Below are positions 11,183-21,361 of a stretch of DNA of 64,000 nt, piece after piece. Source of the DNA: Phyto melanocephala (Eukaryota > Arthropoda > Insecta > Diptera > Rhinophoridae); the NCBI GenBank assembly GCA_941918925.1, contig OW799236.1:65620685-65684684 (forward strand). Reading direction: 5' to 3'. Numbering within the stretch: the stretch's first letter is position 1; every line of letters begins with the position of its first letter. Below the pieces are notes generated by a model that saw nothing but the letters and a program-made list of their open reading frames with translations, was not told the DNA's origin and searched no databases. Both the position numbers and the translations under genes were made by a program.

Positions 11183-11465
11183 TCAATTTGTTTTGTGTCG
11201 GGTTTGGCTGTTTGTTTTTTTTGGGGGTCTTAGGTTTGCCTTTATTTTCCGCAAAATATAATGCTCGTTCTGCTCATTAAATATTTTATTCGGTGCCTTC
11301 CTGCCTTTGTTATGAACCCGATTTTCATGTATGAAACGCTTAATGATTTTTTGGACCGTAGAAGAATTCATGTTAACCATTTCAGCTATTTTTCGCTGTA
11401 GTGGCCATTTTTGAAATGGTTCAAAACCAATTCTCTTTGCTCTAAAGTAGTACGCGGACTCATTT
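11183..11465 (-). pseudogene. Tc1-like transposase N-terminal fragment
   Basis: The minus strand starts MSPRTTLEQRELVLNHFKNG near 11463 and, after a frameshift, continues KIAEMVNMNSSTVQKIIKRF, then HNKGRKAPNKIFNEQNEHYI and LRKIKANLRPPKK. This is the paired-type helix-turn-helix DNA-binding half of a Tc1 transposase (HTH followed by the basic GRKAP linker). The catalytic DDE part is absent, and no terminal repeats were found next to it. It directly follows Helentron copy B and may have been truncated earlier. Confidence 0.65.
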
Positions 11466-12713
11466 GAATTTTTGTAAATTGACACTCCAATGAACGAATC
11501 TAAACTAACAATTCAACAAAAAACATTGCTAGAATTAAAAATACGAAAATCGAAACCAAAAACAAAACTGCATTGAAGTACCGTTACGGTAAAAATTTAC
11601 TGCATTAAATAAGCTGTGAGATGAAAAAAGTGTTTTTTTTTTTTTGTTTTCAGACTTGAGAGCTAAAAATAAATGTTTTTGCAAAAAATGTTTTGTTTTT
11701 CAAAAAAACAGCGTTTTCTCTTTTAAATAAAACCAAATTCTTTTTCAAGTTACCGTTAGTTGTGCATTTATAGAGCTCTAAAAATAAAATTTTGAATTCA
11801 AAGAAAGACATGGTATTAAACACAACAGCGTACAACAGCTTGCCTAAGTTGCAATGACATGCTAAGACAGTATGTTTGAGTTGGCATAACATGTTATAAC
11901 ACCTTGTTTAAATTCGCATGGCATAGCAAAGCATGAAATCTTTGAAAATGACATTTTAACAGAAAATGTTGAATTGTGCAGGAGTCTAATACATATGTAC
12001 TAAGCACATATTGATAACAGCCTTAAATTTTAAGTTTCATAGGATTTTGTATTCTCTTTATGCCTGAATTTACAATAATATCGGTCTTGGTGTTCATAGT
12101 TTATTACAATGATGTTCTTAAAAATGCGGCCTCAATTTTGTTCTTTGACCCGAATGATCTTAAACCCAATTGAAAATCGGAAAAAAACAATGTTATGCAT
12201 TCCCATTTAATTGTTCTAACAAAACAACAATTTTATTTAATAAGATTTCTTTTGCAATAAGGAAAAACTGCTTATGTATGTCTTTATAGTTTTTCAGGAA
12301 AGCACTCTAAATTTTTAGTTTGATTTTAAAAAATCGATTCCTTTTAAAATAAACCTTTTATATGAATATTGCGCTATGCGTTAATTCCAACTGATATTGT
12401 TCTTTGAAAATATAGGCATTAAGGTTTAAAGCTAAACTCTCTGTAATGTTCACCAAAATATTTAAAAATTTGCCTGAGGCTAGTTTTTAATTCCGGGATT
12501 GCAATGATGTGATTATTTTAATTTAAGCTAATGTCGACTTAAGAAGTTTTTCCTTTTTGGCAAAGAATTATCCAAACTTGTGTTGGAATATACATACATT
12601 CATGGAACATAGAAATGGTATAATTATTTAATTGAAATCGGACTATTCATTAACTCTCATTTCTGAAACGCATTTCAACGATAAGTGTTTAATGATCTTT
12701 TGAATTTGATTTT
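11466..12713. other. No gene seen
   Basis: AT-rich unique-looking DNA between the Tc1 fragment and Helentron C. Short ORFs here lack recognisable motifs. Confidence 0.4.
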
Positions 12714-13484
12714 TATACCCTTCACCTGTGGTGCACAAGGGTATATATACTTAGCTTTGTCATTCCGTTTGTAATTTCTACAATTTTCATTTCTGACCCC
12801 ATAAAGTATATATTTTCTGAAAGCTTATGAATAGAGGAGTCGATTAAGCCCTGACCGTCTGTCCGTCTGCCTGTCTGTCCGTGTGTTGGTTGAAATCAAC
12901 TTTTAGAAGCAACTGTATGTTCCTCAGATCTGTATATGCTATCAATCTCTTGGAAATATCCAGGAATGAATCGCTATTGAAATTCAGCACAATCGCCCCA
13001 TAACTTTCTGAGATATGAGCAAAAAACCACGACCACCTCGTTTTTTCACAATTACAACAACAACATACATACATAGATACATGTAAAAAACATACCAAAC
13101 AAAAAAAAAATAACAAAAAAAAAATATTAAAAATAAGAAAAAAAAAATTATAAAAAAAACTACAAAAAAAAAATTTTAAAAAAATTTAAAAAAAATATAA
13201 AAAAAATAATAAAATATAAATAATATATTAAATAAAATAAAATAAAATAAAATTTTTTTGGCTCAGCTGGGATAAAATAATAAAATATAAATAATATATT
13301 AAATAAAATAAAATAAAATTTTTTTGGCTCAGCTGGGATTCGATGTCACATTTATTCTAACGTGTACGTATGCACGTATTTTATATGGGATGAATGGTGA
13401 TACAAACAATTGTTATTGCGTGACTACACGTTGTGAAGGGTATATAAGATTCGGCACGGCCGAATATAGCACTGTTACTTGTTT
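12714..13484 (+). mobile_element. DINE-1-like Helentron copy C with internal duplication
   Basis: Same 5' hairpin, 3' palindrome and CTTGTTT end as copy B. It carries an extra CTGTCTGCCTGTCTGTCCG tract and a tandem duplication of about 66 bp at roughly 13209-13340, where the AAATAAAATTTTTTTGGCTC / AGCTGGGAT junction occurs twice. Non-coding. Confidence 0.8.
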
Positions 13485-14570
13485 AGTATGTATTAGTAAA
13501 TGAAACCAGGTTATTTATTATTACGTAAATAATATGGGTCACCTGAAATGGTAATGATAACTAATTAATCAAATAATACAAACAATTTTTAAAGTTTAAG
13601 ACAGTGTATTTTAAAAACTTCAATCAAAAATTGTCTTATATTGAAGATGTGCATACGTTAATAATCCTGCGATAACCTTCCCCTCGCAGACAGGTTGCTG
13701 TTGCGGCAGCGAAAATTATCCAAACATAGACTTGACTGCAAACAACTGGCAAAAGGGTGAATGCTTAAAGAAAATCAAACGACCAATCTAACCATTAAGA
13801 ATAAGAATACATTACAAAATACGAAAAGAACAAATACATTCGCATCATAAGCTGAGACACATACCCGAAAAAGAAATTATTTTAAAACTAAACAAAATGA
13901 ACGCTTTTAATGGTAAAAATAATAATAAATCGACTTTGGTGCCAAAGTATCAGCAACAACACAAATTTCACTTGTGCAAGTATGGAGTTTCTTATTTGGC
14001 TGCGTTTATTTTGAAAACGTTTATTTGTTATTGGTATTTTATGTTAAAAACAGTGTGGCCACAATAAAACTGGGTGGAATTCTTTATTAAACAAAATTAT
14101 ATTTTCGTTCTGTTTATTGTGGAAAATACAACGAATGTTTACGACATTTATTAAAAGTTGTCTTGAAAAACTATTTTTAATTTACACACAACATGGGAGG
14201 TTGATTTTTTGTTTGTTGTTTTTTGTTGGGTTATTTTCTTATACATACAGGTATAAGACGAAGTGGTTGAGCTACCACTACAGTAACAGGTATAGCACAG
14301 GTTGTTAGTAACATGATAATTTCGCGTTTAATGTAGAGGAGTTTTAAATGCATATTAACATTTGTATGAGTTTTGAAAGACAATCTTTGTTACTGAAAAT
14401 TTTTGTCTTTAATTTTATACATAGCACCTATAAACATATTCATATACATACATATATGTATGTATTTAGAGTTTTGAGAACATTTGTAATTGACAAAAAC
14501 TAATCAGTTTTTATTTACCACATGCTCACGTATTGTATTGTAAACTACACACTTTGTTCTCTACCTCTAT
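13485..14570. other. No gene seen
   Basis: No supported gene or terminal repeats. There are A-rich tracts and a few ACAT/TATG tetranucleotide runs near 14445-14465. Confidence 0.4.
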
Positions 14571-15491
14571 TCATTTGGTCATTCCGTTTGTAACACATCA
14601 AAATATACATTTTAGATCCCATAAATCAGCTATGTCCGTCCGTCTGTTGAAAGCACGATAGATGTCGGACCGAAAAAGCTAGGCGCTCAAATTTTGCCTG
14701 AACATTTCTAATGCACAAGGTTTGGTATTGAAAATGGGCTAAATCTAAATATTTGCTCGCAATACAAGAAAAGGTCAAAAAAACCGTGTCCTTCGCATTA
14801 ATGTAGAGCCATGAAACTTCGAGTATACATATATTTCTTGAGTTAAAACAATATCTTTCCCTGAAAATCGCTTAAATCTATAAATTGGGAAAGGAGTTAT
14901 AAATCAAAATATATGAAAATTTATAACACACAGTTTATTTTTCAAAGGCTTTGTTCTAACGGAAAATAAATGACACGCCCACTTGTACGCCCACCTCCCA
15001 TATAACGCTTTATATCAAATTTATATAATTTCTCTATGAATATAGATTTTGGAATAATAAAGGAATATATTGTAATATCTAAGCTGTATTCATTAGTAGA
15101 AACGACTTCGACACGCCTACTATAACGCCAACTTTTCAACTTTTTTTTTTTTACCCCTACCTCCATATAACGCTTTATCTAAAATTCATATAGTTTCTCT
15201 ATGGACAAAGTTTTTAAAAGAATATAGGACTATATTGAAATATCTCAGTTTTATTTATTAGCAGAAACTATATTAACACGCCTACTCTAACGTCCAATTT
15301 TTTACGAAAACGTTTTACTAGCATATCGAAGTTATACAAAGAAAGTGATACATATTTTAGTATAAAGAGATTATTCCATAGCGATTACAGTTAATAACAA
15401 AATAATAAATTATGTGCTATAAAAGTACACAAAATTGGTGGTGGGTACAAAAGATTCGGCACAGCCGAATATAGTGCTCTTACTTGTTTTT
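14571..15491 (+). mobile_element. Helentron subfamily 2, copy G, 5'-truncated
   Basis: Starts inside the element (TTGGTCATTCCGTTTGTAAC...) and lacks the 5' hairpin. It ends GGTGGGTACAAAAG, the ATTCGGC...GCCGAAT palindrome and CTTACTTGTTTTT. The middle shares the ACGCCCAC...CATATAACG modules of copies H (27101) and I (47302). It also supplies an uninterrupted version of the site where a mariner sits in copy H. Non-coding. Confidence 0.7.
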
Positions 15492-16298
15492 TATTATATG
15501 GTTATACCTATTATGATTAAAACTGAACATTACCAACACTTAATATAGAAAGGTATAACACAAAACAATAATAAAAAAATAACACAAACAACCACCATTT
15601 TCTTTCTATTACAGATTGTTAATTTTCTCTTGCTCTCACCATAATTAAACATATTTTATACACATACTCCCTCACCCTCCATATAACACGCGCTTCCACG
15701 TTTTCCCTTTTCTCTCTCGTTTGTTTTTCTTAGAATATTTGCTTAGCCCGATGAAAAAAATAATAAGTCATAGTTTGATTTTGAATTAATATTGAAACTT
15801 TATTTACATCTTCTAATATCATTGTTTTTTGTAATTTTATCTAAACTCATTACTTATCCTGTTTTTTATCGATATTGTTTTTTTTAGGAGTAGCTTTTTA
15901 GTCACGCTGACAATATTTTTGTTGCTTTAATTAACCCGTACACATTAATAATGTATTTAAAATTACAAAAATCAACACATTTAATTTAACTATTTTCAGT
16001 TATAAAGTTTTGTACTTTTTTTGTGGGTTAAGAATTGAATTAATTTTTATAATTATATTTTTAACTAGCAAAAAAAAAATGCGAAAAGGCACCTTTTGTT
16101 TCGCCCTTATCATTTTATTCTCAATTTGAACTAGTAGCCCCTTATTTCAAAATTCTATCTTAACAAACGTATAACACACAAAAAGTACAATTAAAATGCG
16201 AAAAAGTACCTTTTCGATCGCCCATAACATTTTCAACCTCAACACGGATCAATAGTCACTAATGTCGAAATTCTTACTTCAGAAATGTAGCAAATACA
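15492..16298. repeat. Spacer with diverged ~118-bp direct duplication
   Basis: Two related segments near 16077-16190 and 16195-16310 both begin AAATGCGAAAA(G)G/AxACCTTTT and run through a CGCCC...CATT block to a TTTCxAAATTCTxxCTT block. They are diverged copies of one unit. 15492-16070 itself shows nothing recognisable. Confidence 0.4.
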
Positions 16299-16490
16299 AC
16301 AAGTACAAGTGTTATATTCAGCCGTGCCGAATCTGATAATACCCTTCACCATTATGTACATATGTAGGTATAATCCCATATCGTAGCTTAACCTATATTT
16401 CATGTTATATGCCATTTTTCCTTATTAGTATTTCCGACGCCTCCTCGATTTTGAATTTTTACGTAGTTATCTGTATTCTACTAGTCAATT
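16299..16490 (-). mobile_element. Helentron 3' fragment J
   Basis: The left end ACAAGTACAAGTG plus the ATTCaGCcgtGCCGAAT palindrome matches the Helentron 3' end. The rest is a diverged inverted copy of the 3' half of copy E (45480-45624), including the GACGCCxxCCTCGATTTTGAA block. The 5' part is missing. Confidence 0.6.
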
Positions 16491-16494
16491 GTTT

Positions 16495-16840
16495 AATTTT
16501 CGTTGACAACAATTAAACAATCGGTGATCTCAACTAAGAATAAATTAAAGGATACAAACGAAATAAAATCTATTATCAACGATTTTTTAAGCAAAGAAAC
16601 TCCTTCACTGTTTAATCATGCAAAAAGTCTATGTTCAGTTAGGTATAGCAGTATATATGTATGCCAGGTCTGGTAAAATCTATGCCAAGGGAAGTGGGCT
16701 GTCCAAGACAAAATTAATAAAAAGTTTCGAGGAAATTTATGAAATGCTTTACAAGCAACTAATATAAAAAAACGTAAACATGCAGATCATTACAATTTGG
16801 AAAGTGAAACCGATGATGATACTCGTATGTCTCCAAATTA
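16495..16840 (+). pseudogene. Possible LINE ORF1 remnant
   Basis: Plus-strand reading with frameshifts gives KLKDTNEIKSIINDFLSKET, then LFNHAKSLCSVRYSS, and in another frame ARSGKIYAKGSGLSKTKLIK. The pattern AKSL..x..Y.Y(I/V)xxRxGKIxxR resembles the C-terminal FP-like domain found in ORF1 proteins of CR1/Jockey-type LINEs. It lies 1.4 kb before ORF2 remains on the same strand, with younger MITEs in between. Tentative. Confidence 0.3.
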
Positions 16841-16857
16841 AAATACGTATGTACATA

Positions 16858-17258
16858 CATTAAGGGCCGTTATTACAACTTGCCGACAAAGTTAATGTTA
16901 ATAAGCTGACCATGAAGTATTTTTCGTTATTAAAACAATTACAAATAAATAAATTGTGTTTTTTTAATATGGCAGCACCAAAGCAAATACCGACTGTTTA
17001 ATTACAACATTAATTAGTTCTTTAAAAACAAAGTGGAACGACAAACGAATAGTAAACAATTCCTTTATACCGCAGAAAATATGGTAACTTTTAATTTATA
17101 AACCTCACGTTAAAAGTTAAAGGTAGAGTAATCTTCCCTTTAACATATCGAATACTTTTAGCTTAAAGTGAAGTTGTTATAACGAAAAGCTATTTACCTG
17201 TCCGATAACATCCAAACTTTAGGTTTTGGTAAGTTAAAATAATGGCCCTAAATTATAT
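16858..17258. mobile_element. MITE with GGGCCrTTATT terminal repeats
   Basis: The left end TAAGGGCCGTTATTACAACT and the right end (reverse complement TTTAGGGCCATTATTTTAAC) are inverted repeats. No coding content, about 400 bp. A related end occurs at 53911. Confidence 0.55.
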
Positions 17259-17289
17259 ATTTATTGCAAGAAATTAAGAATTAAATTTT

Positions 17290-18165
17290 TAGCCGCGGTT
17301 TCCACGTAGCAATATTTATTACCGCAATTGTCAAATTTGATTGCGCCCATAGAGATTGCGACGTGTAGACCGCAAATTACTATATATGGCAATTTATTGC
17401 GCAATCATTGCTCTGCTAATTGCTTAAGCAATTATTGCCTCAATAACCTGTCAAAATCTTTTAATTTTCTTTGAAATTCTTGTTTTCTTTTGCAGAAACA
17501 ATGAATATTAAAATAATTTTACCTGATAATAATTTAGAGTGAGGTATTTAAAGAAAAACCATAAAAGTTAAAACAAAAATATTAAATTTTATAAATAAAT
17601 TACTTGTGTCGTGTTCTCCACCCAATGAAAATAAACATAGGCCGACTTCCTAAACGCAAGTTGCAATTCATAATTTAAAAAAAATTCGTATGCAATGCTA
17701 AACATGTCTTAAGTGCAACCTAGCGTTGCAGAGATTTTTTTTTCATTTTATCGGCATTTAGGAACGCTCATGGATCCACTTTTTGTCTCTGCAATATAAA
17801 GTGTTTAATTATTTAAATTATTAGTCTGTGATTTAAATAAACTCTATCAATTATAAATAATTTATTAAAAATAAACAAAGAAAATACTAACTCAGCCATT
17901 GCAGCTCAAATGTTTGCATACAAAATAAAAATGATGCGCGATTTTGACAGCTGATACTTAGTAAAATGAGTTGCCAAACGATTAGGAACATTGGACATTG
18001 CTAGAAAGTTTACATATGTATGCGTTTACGAAGTGTATGCATTGGAAATGTGCATTGCAACTTACGTTTATGAAGTCGGCCATACTTTAGCAATAAAGTG
18101 CCGTTATTCTGCCGACGTTTTTGCTTATGCTTAGCAATGAAAATTGCTACGTGGAGACCCAGCAT
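17290..18165. mobile_element. TIR element interrupted by a second MITE (nested)
   Basis: Outer inverted ends GGTTTCCACGTAGCAATATT and, reverse complemented, GGGTCTCCACGTAGCAATTT delimit about 875 bp without ORFs. The middle is occupied by the separate palindromic element at 17639-18083. Confidence 0.55.
17639..18083. mobile_element. Inner MITE nested in 17290-18165
   Basis: The ends GGCCGACTTCCTAAACGCAA and (reverse complement) GGCCGACTTCATAAACGTAA are inverted, followed by AGTTGCAAT on both sides. The flanks read AT/ATA on both sides, a possible short target duplication. Non-coding. Confidence 0.6.
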
Positions 18166-19970
18166 TAATATTACTATGCCCAGTAATCACTATTTTCATT
18201 CCAATGTAGAATTTAGAGATAAATTAAAAACTCAAACTAATAATTATTTATATGGTCGTTTAATGTTAGAAGTATTTCTTCTGTTAACAAATTCGATAAA
18301 TTAAAAACAGTATTAACTAAATTTTCGAGACTACATGACGTTATTTGCATGCAGGAAACGTGGTTCGATAGTAGATTATAACAACTTTACAATATTCCAG
18401 GTTACAACAACGTTTATTGCTCAAGATCTGAGAGTTCTGGTGGGACTTCTATATATATATGTAATAGTTTGCAGTATTTTGTTGAGACTAGTGGCAGCAA
18501 ATATTTTATTGAAACTATATCGATCGTTTTTAAAAATATAAGATTACGCGGGAAACCATTAAAGTTGTTGTCTTTTTATAGATCACAAAAGTGCAATGTT
18601 AATATATTTGCAAACTTTTTGGAAGAGTCACTTAAACTCTTAGCTCAAAGCCCGTATTTGATAATGGGGGATTCCAACGTAGATATCTTGCGAAATTCTG
18701 CATCCTGCTGTTTACTAGATATTCTCAATAGTTATGATTGCATTATTGACATACATTAGTTACTAGACCTAGTAGTCGTTCTTCAATTGATAACGTGTTT
18801 AGTAACATAGGAGATAAACTTGAAATTGACTAAATTGAATGTGATTTTTCAGACCATAATATAATTAGCTGCATACTTGAATTATCAACGAAGACGTGTA
18901 ACTTTTATGAAATAGAAAAATGCTATTGTAATTATGAATGCGTCTGATATCAAATATAAACATAACAAATCTATCTGGAAATCCTAATGATGATTCATCT
19001 CAGTTAATTGATTGTTTTTCTTTCAAATGCTGTATCTAATTCAACTATAAAACCTAAAATAAGAGCAAAGCAAAATATAATATTACACTGTGGATAAACA
19101 AGAATATTCATGCACTTATTGATAAGCTTTTAAAATCTAGAAGAAATGCCTTTAATAAATCGAGTATCGAGCATAGTATAGCAATAGATTATAATAAAAA
19201 TTTTTTGTAAAGAATCGATGGTAAATTATTATTATAATTTATGTAAAATGCAAGAGGATCCCAGAAGATGCTGGAAATTTTTAAATAAAACCCTTTGACG
19301 AAGTATAAATCCCTTGTATAATATTGGCAATGATATTGTTGATGATAAAGTCAAAGCAGAAATTTCTAATAAACATTTTCTAAGTTCAGTCGAACATTTA
19401 AAAAATCAATCAATAAAAAGTTATTTATTAAATCGGAAACAGTATGTGCAAATCAATGATAGCATGAGTAATATGGCTGATGTTAAATACGGAGTTCCTT
19501 AAGGAAGTGTTTTAGCACCTTTGCATTTTATTATTTACTTAAATGATACAAACAACTTGGGACTAGACAACTTAGCCAAGATATTTCTCTATGCTATATG
19601 ACTACTTTATCCGTATAAACAGAATTTAGTATTAAAAACTATGGTTGAAAGAGATGCAGCTTTAATTTTTTAATATGCACGTATGAACAAGCTTGTCATA
19701 AATGCAAGCAAAACCAAATTTATACGATTTATGCCCCGACCTAATCTTGGAAGAAATAGTTTGAAAATGTAAAGTACAGAATCTAAATACAAAATAAACT
19801 AATATGGCCTATGCATATCGAAAAGTTAAGAGCCAAAATCGCTCCGGTTCTTAGCATTCTGTATAAATTAAAACACAGATTAAGTAGAACAACGATGTTA
19901 ATTGTTTTCAACTCGTCTCTGCAATGCCCACGTAGCGCTAAGACCCAAAATAGAAATTGTATTGTTGTAT
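18166..19970 (+). pseudogene. Degenerate non-LTR retrotransposon ORF2 (endonuclease and RT remnants)
   Basis: Fragments in shifting frames follow ORF2 order. An endonuclease part comes first (MQETWFDS-like block near 18350, then FLEESLKLLAQSPYLIMGDS and NVDIL at about 18620-18700, then a SSIDNVFSNIGD block at 18780). A reverse-transcriptase part follows with KSYLLNRKQYVQIND and YGVP(stop)GSVLAPLHFIIYL ending NDTNNL at 19420-19560, i.e. the GVPQGSVLGPLLF motif. The YADD box is not clearly preserved. Stops and frameshifts are frequent and a large part between endonuclease and RT is missing. The type (CR1/Jockey-like) is inferred from these motifs. No poly(A) tail was found. Confidence 0.6.
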
Positions 19971-20103
19971 TACAAATATGGATTTAAAAAAAAATTGTTA
20001 GTGATTAAAATTTTTAATACTTGATTTATGCTTTTGATACATTACTCGTTTATTCTGAACCTCTTATTTCTGGTTCAAAGTTATATTAACATGATATATG
20101 TAA

Positions 20104-20134
<31 letters not shown>

Positions 20135-20164
20135 GATCACGCACGCTTACATTCATTATTATTA
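19971..20164. repeat. Spacer with (TA)n tract
   Basis: A TATATATA run of about 26 bases lies at 20107-20134. Nothing else is recognisable. Confidence 0.6.
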
Positions 20165-21224
20165 AGCCTCAGTTAGCCGAGCGCATCCGTACTGTAATGT
20201 ATCAGCTGTTCGTTTTTGGCTTATGAGAAACAATGTAAAAGCTTAGCGAAATTTAACGTACTGTAACCGGAACGTATCATTCTGTATAAAATAGAATTTC
20301 CTTACATTCTTACGTGACATTTGTAAGCCAGTGATGGTCTGCTTGTTTTGGTATGATTTTAGGGTATTTTTGCTCTTTTAATGGTACTTTTTTTTAATAT
20401 GTTTTAATACGCGAAAGAAAAATAAAACAAATTTTAGTACTTTGCGTGTTAATTTATTTTTCATCACTAATTTTTTAAAAACAGTTTTGTGAACTATTGT
20501 GTCTATTTTAAACTTATACTATATTTTATTCTCATTACTATTGTTTCTTTTTTCGCTATACTTGCTACAAACGCAATTACCACTATAATAATTATTTCCG
20601 TTAAAAAAAAAATTGCAAAACTGGAGACTTTTAAGCGTCTTGCACATACGCTTTGTATAATAAATGTGAAATATGTAAAGATTAAAATTTTATACAAATC
20701 TATTAATAAATATTAATTGATCTGTATACATAAACACAAATACTAAATAAACTATAATTTGTTTATTATATTTTATTTGTTAAAGAATAATATATGTACA
20801 TAAATAAATACACAAAATATTTTCTGATATCAAAGGTACTTTTTCTTCTTAATAAAAAACCATTTGCAAAATTGTAATACCCATCACTGTTTTATAATCA
20901 GCTGTTCATTTTTATACCAAAATAAAAAAACCAACAAAATAAGTTTTTAAATTTAATAAATAAAAGTTTGCATGGCAATTTTTAATAAAATGGATGATGA
21001 ACATCTAATTTCAAGCAAAGGTTAAAACCAATAAATAATTCTTCTTTATCTATTGAAAAAACACAGGCTTGTTTGAAAAATATTTTGCTTTTTTTGCTAA
21101 TGCTGTTTTGTTTATGATTGTCAAAAACATATGTTACGTTTTTAAATGTTCTATAACTGCACAAACGTGCTTACAGTACGTTCCATTACAGTACGGTTGC
21201 ATCAGCGCTCGGCTAACGAAGGCT
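20165..21224. mobile_element. 1.06-kb non-coding TIR element with TTA flanks
   Basis: The left AGCCTCAGTTAGCCGAGCGC and right (reverse complement AGCCTTCGTTAGCCGAGCGC) are inverted and flanked by TTA on both sides, a 3-bp duplication typical of PIF/Harbinger elements. CGTACTGTAA motifs recur subterminally on both sides. Inside, CAGTGATGG at 20329 and CCATCACTG at 20881-20889 form a second inverted pair that looks like hAT ends, but no 8-bp duplication flanks it. ORFs are AT-rich artefacts. Confidence 0.55.
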
Positions 21225-21361
21225 TTAGGTTGATATTATGTACATGTACATAATGTACATTGTATGTACAAAAAACAATGACACTCATAACACTTCTTGT
21301 TCGTATTTGTAAGTGCTTGTATAAATTTATATATATATGTATGTATATACATAGTATGTGC

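Noticed and set aside
20489..20716. 75-codon ORF in the 20165-21224 element
   Set aside because: Ile/Lys-rich with both-strand openness, as expected from AT-rich DNA; no transposase motif.
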